Below, piece by piece: positions 6,737 through 13,817 of a stretch of DNA of 13,817 bases. The translations under genes and the position numbers were made by a program. The notes beneath the pieces were generated by a model, which searched no databases, had not been told where the DNA came from, and saw only the letters and a list, made by a program, of their open reading frames with translations. Location of the stretch: contig JACKDF010000022.1 in the NCBI GenBank assembly GCA_020633655.1, positions 1-13,817 of the forward strand. The letters run 5' to 3'. This DNA comes from Deferribacteres bacterium. Its GTDB lineage: Bacteria > Zhuqueibacterota > Zhuqueibacteria > Zhuqueibacterales > Geothermadaptataceae. Positions within the stretch are counted from its first letter, which is position 1. Every line of letters starts with the position of its first letter.

Positions 6737-8004
6737 AAGAACGCACCTAACTGATTCGCAAAAAATATCATTGCCAAAGCCCAGAGTGCCGTGGCAATTG
6801 CAGGTATCAACGTGACTCTCAGCACTTTGAAATAATTTTCTTCTCCCACAACTTGTGCTGCAAAAATTCCTGCCAGTGCCGTTGGCGGCATCAAGTCACC
6901 AAGCCCCGTTAAAAGCGAAAGTGCTGAGCCAACGATTATTTCGTTTTGGCCTAAAAATGCAAGCAGGAACGGCACACCAAGAACTGAGGCAGAACCATAA
7001 GCGGATACGGCACCAAATAACGGAATCATTACTCCCATACTCACATACCGCCAAACTGAAGGTGTACTCAAACTGCTAATAACCAACATGCCACGAACAC
7101 CGTTCAGGGTCATGATTTGTATAAACATGCCAATTCCAACCAGGATTCCAATAACAGGCAAAGCTTCCTGAATTGCTTTGTGGGATATCTTGAAAAAATT
7201 GAATTTCTCCCCGCAGATCAGTGCAACGAGACTGCCAATCATGAAGATGAGTGGTACACCAAGATTGGGAAAATATTGTGGCAGAATACGAATGCCCAAC
7301 ATCAGAACAACCACGATAATGAGGGGCAAAAAGAGACGAATACCATATTTCGCAACGTAATCTTCCCCCAATTTTGTTTGGATATTTTCGATGTCTATTT
7401 TTCGAAGGTACTTATAACCCAGGGATAAATTTACGCCAATGGCCAGGGGAAGCGTAGCAAAGAGTAAAGGCAATTCAAAGCCGATATACGGCATATCCAC
7501 ACCGCCACCAATAATCATTGCCGGTATGTTGATAGGAGGGGCGATCATGCCGTAAATTGCACTCATGGCAATAATGGCTGCAACGGTGACACGCGGGATC
7601 CCCAACATCATTAAAGCAGGTGCAACGAGGGCGCCAGTAGTAAGTACGGTTGCAGTAGAAAGCCCGGTTATCATTCCCGGGAACATGATAAAAAGTGTGA
7701 TAAATATTACCAGCCAAAACGGCTGTTTGTGCAATTTGATGATGATCAGCCGGCTAATGCTTCCCAGGGCACCGGAACGACGCAGAGCTCCCATAAAAAT
7801 CATTGCCGTTGCGATGATCAAAATCGGATCGAGGTAGGCAAAGGTTCCTTCGACAAGGTGGCGGATTGGAATACCATCTCCGCTGGCAAGAGCACCGGCA
7901 ATGGATGCCAGAATCAACGAGATTCCAATTGGCAATTTCCACCACATTGCCGCCAGAATAAAGACCACAAGCATGATAATGAAATAGGTGATTTCAGGAA
8001 GCAA
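6733..8004 (-). CDS. DctM-like TRAP transporter large permease
   Basis: The 423-residue hydrophobic protein has about a dozen membrane segments and the length of DctM-type subunits. Two related half-motifs support this: ITGLSTATVLTTGALVAPAL (112-131) followed by APPINIPAMIIGG (155-167), and in the second half GLGDLMPPTALAG (367-379), corresponding to the conserved GxxTPPVG-like loop. The family moves organic acids or similar solutes across the inner membrane using a sodium or proton gradient, normally with a DctP binding protein and a DctQ small subunit. Neither is recognisable in this window. The start is TTG at 8004, with AAGGA eight bases upstream; an ATG at 8020 is in another frame and stops after eight codons. 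It is the first gene of the structural block and overlaps the next gene by four bases. Permease identity is good; the transported compound is unknown, although the neighbours suggest an amino acid or acyl-amino acid. Confidence 0.88.
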   Translation of the reverse strand: MLPEITYFIIMLVVFILAAMWWKLPIGISLILASIAGALASGDGIPIRHLVEGTFAYLDPILIIATAMIFMGALRRSGALGSISRLIIIKLHKQPFWLVIFITLFIMFPGMITGLSTATVLTTGALVAPALMMLGIPRVTVAAIIAMSAIYGMIAPPINIPAMIIGGGVDMPYIGFELPLLFATLPLAIGVNLSLGYKYLRKIDIENIQTKLGEDYVAKYGIRLFLPLIIVVVLMLGIRILPQYFPNLGVPLIFMIGSLVALICGEKFNFFKISHKAIQEALPVIGILVGIGMFIQIMTLNGVRGMLVISSLSTPSVWRYVSMGVMIPLFGAVSAYGSASVLGVPFLLAFLGQNEIIVGSALSLLTGLGDLMPPTALAGIFAAQVVGEENYFKVLRVTLIPAIATALWALAMIFFANQLGAFL

Positions 8005-8050
8005 GCAATAATTCCTTCATTTTAGAAATTCAAGATACCCTTCGGCAATA

Positions 8051-8079
8051 CCAAAGTACTAGCTATTGACTCTGTTCAA
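8051..8079 (-). promoter_or_regulatory. Candidate FCB-type promoter for the permease operon
   Basis: On the minus strand TTG (8079-8077) and TACTTTGG (8058-8051) are separated by 18 bases. This approximates the Bacteroidetes-type pattern TTTG...TAnnTTTG with one mismatch in the downstream box. Transcription would begin near 8044, about 40 bases before the TTG start. The match is weak and one of several options. Confidence 0.25.
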
Positions 8080-8088
8080 CTCAGGCAT

Positions 8089-8116
8089 ACTATATTTATG
8101 CCATTTATTGTGAAAA
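8089..8116 (-). promoter_or_regulatory. Candidate sigma70-like promoter for the permease operon
   Basis: The minus strand shows TTTTCA (8116-8111), a 16-base spacer, and TATAGT (8094-8089), one base from TATAAT. The upstream box matches TTGACA at only four of six positions. It overlaps the ATTGTGAAAAA repeat and the 8101-8121 hairpin, so a regulator bound there would touch RNA polymerase. Confidence 0.25.
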
Positions 8117-8121
8117 AATGG
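8101..8121. repeat. Inverted repeat CCATTT/AAATGG enclosing an ATTGTGA motif
   Basis: CCATTT at 8101-8106 pairs with AAATGG at 8116-8121 around a 9-base loop that begins ATTGTG. The interior carries the same 11 bases (ATTGTGAAAAA) found again 72 bases upstream. It may be an operator or a weak RNA hairpin; no T tract follows on the minus strand, so it is not a clear terminator. Confidence 0.35.
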
Positions 8122-8175
8122 ATTTGCTGAACTTCTGTGTAGAAAACAGGCTGCAATCTGATTTATTGAGGGGAG

Positions 8176-8198
8176 TTGATTGTGAAAAATCAATCACA
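8176..8198. promoter_or_regulatory. Interleaved inverted repeats TTGAT/ATCAA and TGTGA/TCACA
   Basis: TTGAT (8176-8180) and ATCAA (8189-8193) are separated by 8 bases, and TGTGA (8181-8185) and TCACA (8194-8198) also by 8 bases. The half-sites are those of FNR and CRP operators, but the normal spacings are 4 and 6, so a Crp/Fnr site is not claimed. The segment also contains ATTGTGAAAAA. A binding site for the NtrC-type regulator encoded next door is the simplest reading. Confidence 0.35.
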
Positions 8199-8262
8199 GA
8201 AATATAAAACCATGATAATATTTTCATAGTTTTGGTCATTATTGTTTTAACACCAGGATTGT

Positions 8263-8276
8263 GCAGGAGGTATCCC
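8263..8276 (-). promoter_or_regulatory. Possible sigma54 (-24/-12) element
   Basis: The minus strand has GG, ten bases, then GC in the context GGGGATACCTCCTGCA. The -12 half (CTGCA) is close to TTGCA, but the -24 half has only GG and one further match to TGGCACG. It starts 42 bases past the regulator stop and would give a ~250-base leader before the permease. It is the only GG-N10-GC arrangement I found on this strand in the gap. Confidence 0.2.
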
Positions 8277-8317
8277 CTGTACATCGCCAAATCCATACAA
8301 CGCACGAATAAACCAGG

Positions 8318-9730
8318 TTAGAAATCTTCGGAAGGTGTTTTTAATGCATATTTCTTGATCTTCTTACTCAAGCTTTCACGGGATTCGCCAACGGCTGTTG
8401 CCAGTTTGCTGATGTTATTATTGTAGAGTTCCAGATAATGCTTCAAATAGACACGTTCGAAATTACGAATCAGTTCTTGTCGAGCGTCTTTCAGGGAGAG
8501 TTGAAGCAGATCTCCAAATACAAAATCATCGCTGTTCTTTGGTGTCTGTTCGAAGTTTAAATCCCCCAAACGTACTTCTTCGTGGGGACAGAGAATGAAA
8601 AGTCGCTCTATAAAATTTTTCAATTGGCGAATATTTCCCGGCCAGTTGTATTCGGTCATGTGGCGAATAACTGATTCCGGAAAGAGTAAAACGCGTCCTT
8701 TCGTCCATTCAAATTTATTTTTAAAATAGTCAATGAGTAATGGTATGTCTTCGCGCCGTTCCCGCAGGCTGGGTATATGAATAGAAATTACATTTAATCG
8801 ATAAAATAAATCTTCCCGGAACCGTTGCTTTGCCATCAATTCAGAGAGATCTTTGTTCGTTGCCGCGACGATGCGGGTATCGGAGTAAATAGTCTTTTCC
8901 CCGCCGACACGATTGAACGTTTTTTCCTGAAGGAAACGCAGAAGTTTAATCTGGAGTTCAAGGGGGAAATCACCAATTTCATCGAGAAACGCCGTCCCTT
9001 TGTCTGCTATTTCAAAATAACCTATGTGCTTTTGAATCGCATTGGTGAATGCCCCTTTTTCGTGGCCGAACAATTGGCTCTCCAGTAATGTTGCCGGCAT
9101 ATTAGCCACATCCACAACGACGAAATTGTTGTCTTTGCGAATTGGATTGGTCTGGTGAATTGCCTTTGCGACGAGTTCTTTGCCGCTACCGCTTTCGCCG
9201 GTGATGAGTACAGTGGCATCCTTATCTTTGGCGACGCGAACGATGAGTTGCAGTATTTCTTTTATACGAGGACTTTCGCCGATGATTTGATCCCCGGTGT
9301 CGTGGCTGCTGAATTTTTTAAAACTATTCACTTGCTCTGCAAGACGCAGATTGGACAACCACAGTTTACGCGTCTCGAGCATTTTGTTGATTTTTATGAC
9401 GATTTCTTCCCTGGAAAAATCTTTGGTGACAAAATCATCCGCACCGGCTTTCATCGCTTCAACAGCGCTGTTTACAGAACCGTAGGCTGTGATCATTAAA
9501 ACGGGGGTGAGTGGATGTTTTTGTTTGATTTTTCGCACCAACGCGAGCCCATTCTCCTCGTTTGGCAAGCGCAGGTCACTGATGACGAGATCATATTCTC
9601 TCTCATTCAGACAGGCATCCGCTTGTTTGATATTCTCTGCTTCAAAAATATGGTCCGAGTGGAATTTTAAAATAAAATAGAGTCCTTTTCGGGTTGTGCG
9701 GTCATCGTCTACGATGAGGATTGTGCTCAT
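8318..9730 (-). CDS. NtrC-family response regulator (REC, AAA+, Fis HTH)
   Basis: The protein has 470 residues. The receiver domain (1-120) has acidic residues Asp8-Asp10, phosphorylation site Asp52 (VISDLRLP), Thr81 and Lys103. The AAA+ domain (148-378) has Walker A GESGSGKE (178-185), the sigma54-contact loop GAFTNA (226-231), Walker B TAFLDE (246-251), and an FREDLFYRL segment (304-312) bearing the arginine-finger region. The C-terminal Fis-type helix-turn-helix is at about 436-460 (NNISKLATAVGESRESLSKKI). Such proteins bind upstream DNA and drive sigma54 RNA polymerase using ATP. The loop usually reads GAFTGA; Asn230 replaces the last Gly, a variant that may alter sigma54 contact. Its ATG overlaps the TGA of the kinase gene (9727-9730), so the two should be made together and form a pair. 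The transport and hydrolase operon immediately downstream is the likely target. Confidence 0.95.
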   Translation of the reverse strand: MSTILIVDDDRTTRKGLYFILKFHSDHIFEAENIKQADACLNEREYDLVISDLRLPNEENGLALVRKIKQKHPLTPVLMITAYGSVNSAVEAMKAGADDFVTKDFSREEIVIKINKMLETRKLWLSNLRLAEQVNSFKKFSSHDTGDQIIGESPRIKEILQLIVRVAKDKDATVLITGESGSGKELVAKAIHQTNPIRKDNNFVVVDVANMPATLLESQLFGHEKGAFTNAIQKHIGYFEIADKGTAFLDEIGDFPLELQIKLLRFLQEKTFNRVGGEKTIYSDTRIVAATNKDLSELMAKQRFREDLFYRLNVISIHIPSLRERREDIPLLIDYFKNKFEWTKGRVLLFPESVIRHMTEYNWPGNIRQLKNFIERLFILCPHEEVRLGDLNFEQTPKNSDDFVFGDLLQLSLKDARQELIRNFERVYLKHYLELYNNNISKLATAVGESRESLSKKIKKYALKTPSEDF

Positions 9731-12700
9731 GTTTTTTCCGTTTGGATTGGAAGAAATATTTTAAATTGTGTGCCTTCGTTCTTTTTGCTGTAAAGATCTA
9801 TATAGCCGTTATGATTTTTAATAATATTTTTTGTTAATGTCAAACCAAGTCCGCGACTTTTCCCACGGGTTGAATAAAAAAGCTCGAAAACCTTCTCAAA
9901 ATTTACATCATCGATTCCGCAACCATGGTCATTTATTTCGATTAAAACCATGTTATTTTGAGCCTGGGATGTTTTGATTTGTATCGATTGTGCTTTCTTC
10001 GATGCCTCGATTGCATTCTGGAGAATGTTTTCGAAGACGAATTCTAATTTTATGGAATCACCTGCAACATTTAATTCACCTTCTGACAGTGATAATTCAA
10101 AGTCTGCATAATGAAAATTTGCATAATTTTTCACCAGCTTTTTCAGAACCGTGTTGATGTCAACTGTTTCGCGCATCTCACGATTTATGTGAATCATTTC
10201 TACTGATCGCAGCAGCCGTTGCTTCAATTCCGCGATGCCGTTACTGAGCTCGTCAATGTATTCCTGGTGCGGATTATCTTCCTTTGATTCCTTTTTCAGT
10301 ATCTCAACAATGAGGCGCAAACCTTCAATCGGATTTTTTAAATTATGAATTATACCACCGGAGTATGTCCCAATTGCTGCGATATTTTCCTGTTCACGTA
10401 AACTGTCATTTATTCGAATATTATCCAATGCGATGGAAAGCTGGAGAAACAAATTTTTAATATCGACGATGTTTTCGCTATCACTGCTGTTTTGCGATTC
10501 CTTCGCCTGTAAAAACAGAATTCCGAGCGGAATATTTTTGCGCACAAGGGGATATAACTGCGTTGATTTAGGTAATACAAATTCTTCTGCCTGAAAAAAG
10601 GAAGTGTCCTTTGCATCCATGACAGAAGTATCAACGAGTCTTTCGACGTTTAGTCGGTCAGGGAAAAGCCGCGATGGGAAATGGCTTTCAATGGCACCGC
10701 TCTGTGCTTTTTGAATGAAATAGTTCCCCACATTATTATAAACATAGAGAACACACAATTTGTAAGGTTGCACCACAGCTAATGCCCGACAGGCAGTGTT
10801 AAAGGCATCGTTCACATGTTTGGCCATCGAGAGTTCGACCGTTGCCTCCTGAATTGCCTGTTTTTTCTGATGACGAAACCGGTTTGTTTTGTAAAGCGGT
10901 TCATTGATAACCATGAGAAAACCAAGAAAAGATGCCAACATAGCAAAGGGCAGAAATTCATAAAAAAGGCCGGTAGCACTCATAAAGAACACATAGGTGA
11001 AAATCGAAGTTACAGCAAAAATAGTTGCATGCGCGAAACGCCAGCTATAGCGTTTTTCCAAAAATCGGATGGCTACGAAAATTAAAAGTAGAAAAAAAAG
11101 AAAGCGCAAAATTTGTAGAAGTCGTTTCGGTGAATGCAGGAATTGCAATCCCGTCCGGGCAATGGCATAAGCTTGCCTTTTCAACCAGTCTGCCTGGTAG
11201 ATTTCCAAAGATGAACCACTGACGATGTTCGCAAATTCAACCACGTCGCCATTGAGAAATCTGATCCTGATATCAACATTTTCCGCGACACCCAGGCCAA
11301 TGTTAAACAAATTTATATTTTGCGAAAAAAGCCCGGTTGACAGGATGACTTCCTGGTGAGCGATAAGGTTTTCCTTTAAATGGCGTGCATGCGCATTCCA
11401 TACCCAAATGCGGGCCCCCAGGGCTTCTCTTGTATCCTCAATACCGATTAATTTCAGTTGAATGTATGATTTTTTCACCTGCTGATTTTGCAATAGGGAT
11501 GACCAGTATTCTGCATTGCCAACGATGATGTCATAGCTGCCATTGTTCTCAATGTCATCCAGGGCTGCCCCTGTGCTGTAATCGGAAATATATCCCGCTT
11601 TTGCATAAATCAATTCATCGGTAGTTTCATTGAATCGTAATCCCGGGTCATTAAGGTACAGTTGGTCCGTGCCATACTTTGTGATATATAAATCAGGATA
11701 ACCATTCAAGTCAAAATCTGCAGAAACGGCGGAGTAGCTTCTTCCGCCCTTAAGCAAACCCCAGTTTTGGGTCTCGTTATAAAATTTTTTATCGCGGGGA
11801 TTGAAGATAAAAAGCCCGTCACTGCCATCTTGTGTGCACAAGAAAAAATCATTATACCCATCGATGTTTAAATCAGCAATTGTTATGGAGTTGACAAAGC
11901 CTGAGCATTCTCCAACGATGAATGTCTCTGCGTTTTTGCTCCAGCTGGCAGAACCGTCGTTAAACAGAAAGATCGGTGTCTGGTTTTGGTAGACTACCAG
12001 AATATCCTGGTGGAAATCGCCATTGAGATCACCGATTTTGACAGCGCGAATGCCAGTTGTTGGAAGTCCCAGTGCATTGAGATTCTGTTCCTCAAACCGG
12101 TTGTATTTTTGGTTGATTTGAATTCGTAACCCCTGCTGGGCATCAGCCAGGGCAAAGTCGGGATAGCCATCTTCATTCAAATCCCCAACAGCGCCATCGA
12201 TGATATGAAAATTGTCGGAATTCAAACTGGCTGGATTTGAAGTGAATACAGCCGCGCCGTTATTTATGAAATAAGTGCTTGTTTTGTTTCTCCCTCCAAG
12301 AAACAAGTCCGTGTCACCGTCGCGATCGAAATCGGCCGCGATGGAACCGAATTCATACTTCTCCTTACCAATTCGTGTCTCGACATTCCCGCCAGTACCT
12401 GACTCAATTACCTTGTTTTGATAGTAGCCCTGTCCCTGATTGATCAACAAGTGATTCAGGCTTTTATAACCAGTGACATACGCATCAGGCCGGTTGTCCC
12501 CATTAAAATCGGCTACAGTTACGCCATACACATCGGTGATGCGATCCATCAGGTTTTCGCTACCGATGTGCACCTGATCAGAAAATAAAAATGTGTGCTC
12601 ATCACTATTTTTATCCGGTTTCATCCCGTATTTTAAAATGGCGCCGCGTCCACCGACAATATAGCCAGCATGTGAATTCAGCATCTCAATATCGTGTAAA

Positions 12701-13593
12701 TCGATGTCTGTGTTTAATGGTACAATGTCCCAGAATGCTCCGTTGTATTGCAAAATAGTCCCATTCTCACCAACGGCAAAACCGGATTCTGCGGAAAGCA
12801 TATCAACGGCCCACAGATTGTTCGTGGATTCTGCAATTTCTTCTTCAAGTTCCCCATCCTTGTAGTGCAGGATCATTGCACCGTTGCCAACAATCCATCC
12901 TTCATTTTCAGAGATAAAATCCATGTCACGGAAGGTGGATGTTTGTGGCGTTTCAATAATTTTCACATTCGAATTTGACCAGGCGAGGACAATGCCATCT
13001 TCACCGCAAAGGTAAAATTTATCCTTGCCGACAAATTTGGCACATCGGAAATCGGTGCTTACCGGGAGTTGAAGTTGCGTCCATAAACCATTTTCAAAGA
13101 GATAACCGCCATTTTCACCAACAGCGGCACCCGTGGATTCCTGCCAAAAATCGAAGGAACGAAATTTCACGGGAAAACTTTGCGAGGAAAATGTTTGATT
13201 CTGTGGATCGAAGTGAACGAGCAGGTAGTTGTGTTTATCCGCGTTGTTGATTGCCAGCCAGATACTGTTTTCGGAAGCAGCACGAATTGTATAAATATCC
13301 CCAAATTTTTTCCCGTTCACCGGCAGGATATCCGTATTCGTCTCGGATATATGAAGTTGTGATTTATCGATGGAAGTCATTACCTGCCATTTTTTACCAT
13401 CAAAATGCAGCAGCAAACCGTCATAGGAAACAGCCCAGCCTTCTTTTTCAGAAACCAGGTCCAGACGTGCGAGGTTTTGCCGGGTAGGGGATGCATCAAA
13501 CTGCCATGTTTGTGCTCGCAGTACACAAAACATATGAAAAAGCAGAAAACAAGCTGGAAGGGTGAATTTCACCAATCGTTTCACAGGTGTCAC
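9727..13593 (-). CDS. Histidine kinase with double beta-propeller extracytoplasmic sensor
   Basis: The 1288-residue protein starts at GTG with an AGAGGG ribosome site about 9 bases upstream. In order: signal peptide (about 1-27); Ycf48-like propeller repeats (about 40-323; EGWAVS, TGAAVGENGG, EGWIVGNGA, SGFAVGENGT, AGYIVGGRGA); seven FG-GAP/VCBS repeats with calcium-loop motifs near 361, 420, 470, 521, 573, 625 and 678, the last degenerate; an ASPIC/UnbV region (about 706-800); three membrane segments (about 825-846, 853-875, 879-897); a GAF-like domain (about 915-1060); HisKA with His1083 (IIHNLKNP); and HATPase with Asn1193, DHGCGID (1222-1228), FELFYSTR and RGLGLTL. An odd number of membrane spans after a signal peptide puts the propellers outside and the kinase inside. 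It should phosphorylate Asp52 of the overlapping regulator. The ligand is unknown; a surface polymer or protein partner would suit the propellers. The residue after the phospho-His is Asn instead of the common Glu or Asp. Confidence 0.93.
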   Translation of the reverse strand: MTPVKRLVKFTLPACFLLFHMFCVLRAQTWQFDASPTRQNLARLDLVSEKEGWAVSYDGLLLHFDGKKWQVMTSIDKSQLHISETNTDILPVNGKKFGDIYTIRAASENSIWLAINNADKHNYLLVHFDPQNQTFSSQSFPVKFRSFDFWQESTGAAVGENGGYLFENGLWTQLQLPVSTDFRCAKFVGKDKFYLCGEDGIVLAWSNSNVKIIETPQTSTFRDMDFISENEGWIVGNGAMILHYKDGELEEEIAESTNNLWAVDMLSAESGFAVGENGTILQYNGAFWDIVPLNTDIDLHDIEMLNSHAGYIVGGRGAILKYGMKPDKNSDEHTFLFSDQVHIGSENLMDRITDVYGVTVADFNGDNRPDAYVTGYKSLNHLLINQGQGYYQNKVIESGTGGNVETRIGKEKYEFGSIAADFDRDGDTDLFLGGRNKTSTYFINNGAAVFTSNPASLNSDNFHIIDGAVGDLNEDGYPDFALADAQQGLRIQINQKYNRFEEQNLNALGLPTTGIRAVKIGDLNGDFHQDILVVYQNQTPIFLFNDGSASWSKNAETFIVGECSGFVNSITIADLNIDGYNDFFLCTQDGSDGLFIFNPRDKKFYNETQNWGLLKGGRSYSAVSADFDLNGYPDLYITKYGTDQLYLNDPGLRFNETTDELIYAKAGYISDYSTGAALDDIENNGSYDIIVGNAEYWSSLLQNQQVKKSYIQLKLIGIEDTREALGARIWVWNAHARHLKENLIAHQEVILSTGLFSQNINLFNIGLGVAENVDIRIRFLNGDVVEFANIVSGSSLEIYQADWLKRQAYAIARTGLQFLHSPKRLLQILRFLFFLLLIFVAIRFLEKRYSWRFAHATIFAVTSIFTYVFFMSATGLFYEFLPFAMLASFLGFLMVINEPLYKTNRFRHQKKQAIQEATVELSMAKHVNDAFNTACRALAVVQPYKLCVLYVYNNVGNYFIQKAQSGAIESHFPSRLFPDRLNVERLVDTSVMDAKDTSFFQAEEFVLPKSTQLYPLVRKNIPLGILFLQAKESQNSSDSENIVDIKNLFLQLSIALDNIRINDSLREQENIAAIGTYSGGIIHNLKNPIEGLRLIVEILKKESKEDNPHQEYIDELSNGIAELKQRLLRSVEMIHINREMRETVDINTVLKKLVKNYANFHYADFELSLSEGELNVAGDSIKLEFVFENILQNAIEASKKAQSIQIKTSQAQNNMVLIEINDHGCGIDDVNFEKVFELFYSTRGKSRGLGLTLTKNIIKNHNGYIDLYSKKNEGTQFKIFLPIQTEKT

Positions 13594-13780
13594 TTGATTG
13601 CGCCCTCTTGGTAATTCATGAATGGGGATTTCTGCTTTTTGTCGATGCCGAAACGAAGAAAGTTAACATTTATTCACAGGGAATGCAAGGGGAGTTACAG
13701 CCTTTGGCGTTTTGGACTTTTCAATACGACCTGTTGAACAAAGTTTGTCACTTTATAGCGATTTGTAAAAGTAATGCCCT
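13594..13780. other. Leader region of the kinase-regulator pair
   Basis: No gene is convincing here. On the minus strand a nine-codon frame starting ATG at 13620 ends in TGA overlapping the GTG start of the kinase gene; it is too short to call. One FCB-like promoter candidate is present at 13658-13688. Confidence 0.45.
13658..13688 (-). promoter_or_regulatory. Candidate FCB-type promoter for the kinase-regulator pair
   Basis: The minus strand shows TTG (13688-13686), a 20-base spacer and TAACTTTC (13665-13658), a one-mismatch version of TAnnTTTG. Transcription would begin near 13651, roughly 57 bases before the GTG start. Weak but sensibly placed. Confidence 0.28.
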
Positions 13781-13808
13781 ATAAAAAAGCTCAGGTTGTC
13801 CAGACTTT
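13781..13808 (-). terminator. Possible rho-independent terminator of an upstream gene outside the window
   Basis: Read on the minus strand, AAAGTCTGG-ACAA-CCTGAGCTTT folds into an imperfect stem (one T-T mismatch, one bulged G) followed by TTTTTTAT. It would end a transcript entering from beyond 13817 and separate it from the kinase gene. The stem is weak, so confidence is low. Confidence 0.35.
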
Positions 13809-13817
13809 GTGAAAACC

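Larger units (their letters stand above)
8005..8317. other. 313-base gap between regulator and transport operon
   Basis: No convincing gene is present. A minus-strand frame of 66 codons (8305-8105) exists but has no ribosome site and no recognisable domain. The gap holds three copies of ATTGTG (8107, 8179, 8258), two with identical extension ATTGTGAAAAA, overlapping inverted repeats at 8176-8198, a hairpin at 8101-8121, and several weak promoter-like sequences. It is the natural control region for the permease-to-GGT operon. Confidence 0.6.

Noticed and set aside
7994..8020. Eight-codon frame (MKELLLAS) overlapping the permease start, a possible leader peptide
   Set aside because: The AAGGA inside it serves the TTG start at 8004, and no attenuator hairpin pair is seen; a frame this short is expected by chance.
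8176..8198. CRP or FNR operator
   Set aside because: Half-sites TGTGA/TCACA and TTGAT/ATCAA are present, but both pairs are spaced by 8 bases, not 6 or 4 as these proteins require.
8105..8305. 66-codon minus-strand frame in the gap between regulator and permease
   Set aside because: It lacks a ribosome site, has no recognisable domain or export signal, and coincides with repeats and inverted repeats that explain the region better.
13591..13620. Nine-codon frame ending in TGA that overlaps the kinase GTG, possibly the tail of an upstream gene
   Set aside because: Its frame meets a stop about 18 codons further upstream with no other start codon, so it is not the end of a real gene inside this window.
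13587..13784. Plus-strand 65-codon frame beside the kinase start
   Set aside because: It overlaps the kinase start and promoter-like region, has no ribosome site, and its sequence shows no domain; all convincing genes are on the other strand.
1..13817. CRISPR array, tRNA, rRNA or insertion sequence
   Set aside because: I saw no regularly spaced repeats, no tRNA-like cloverleaf, no rRNA stretch and no transposase motif.

Overview
This window is a compact, one-direction gene cluster. Every convincing gene lies on the minus strand, so transcription runs from high to low coordinates. The organism looks like a member of the FCB group (Calditrichota, Ignavibacteriota or KSB1-like). The main reasons are a type IX secretion (T9SS) C-terminal sorting domain of the 'AYPNPFN' type on one secreted protein, and a sensor kinase built from Ycf48-like, FG-GAP/VCBS and ASPIC/UnbV modules. 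This is an inference from protein style; there is no rRNA or other marker in the window.

Layout in transcription order. (1) 13594-13817: leader region with a possible terminator of an upstream gene and a weak FCB-type promoter. (2) 13593-9727: a 1288-residue membrane histidine kinase whose first ~800 residues are predicted to form an extracytoplasmic double beta-propeller plus ASPIC/UnbV sensor, followed by three membrane segments, a GAF-like domain and HisKA/HATPase domains. (3) 9730-8318: an NtrC-type response regulator (REC, AAA+, Fis HTH), overlapping the kinase gene by 4 bases. (4) 8317-8005: a 313-base gap with repeated ATTGTGA motifs, hairpins and candidate promoters. (5) 8004-6733: a DctM-like TRAP large permease. 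(6) 6736-5402: a T9SS-exported, cysteine- and histidine-rich protein whose motif order resembles N-formylglutamate amidohydrolases. (7) 5383-5234: a 49-residue two-helix membrane protein. (8) 5219-4092: a membrane-anchored M14/succinylglutamate-desuccinylase-like zinc hydrolase. (9) 4066-3509: a small exported alpha/beta protein of unknown function, possibly DUF6305. (10) ~3379-2084: an exported Ntn hydrolase of the C45/AAT type. (11) 2065-359: a gamma-glutamyltransferase homologue with an altered donor-binding pocket. (12) 332-1: the beginning of a second, more canonical gamma-glutamyltransferase, cut by the window edge.

How the genes may work together. The gaps in the structural block are mostly below 30 bases, so it looks like one operon placed directly after a two-component system. 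Apart from the permease and the 49-residue protein, its products all carry export signals or an N-terminal membrane anchor, and at least four belong to, or resemble, families that hydrolyse amide bonds in gamma-glutamyl, N-acyl-amino-acid or similar compounds. The permease has no recognisable DctP binding protein or DctQ small subunit here; the 49-residue membrane protein and the small exported alpha/beta protein sit where those would be expected. The working hypothesis is a surface-sensed scavenging system: extracellular and periplasmic amidohydrolases trim a conjugate, a non-standard TRAP-like transporter moves a product, and the propeller-bearing kinase with its NtrC-type partner controls the cluster. 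The substrate cannot be read from the sequence.
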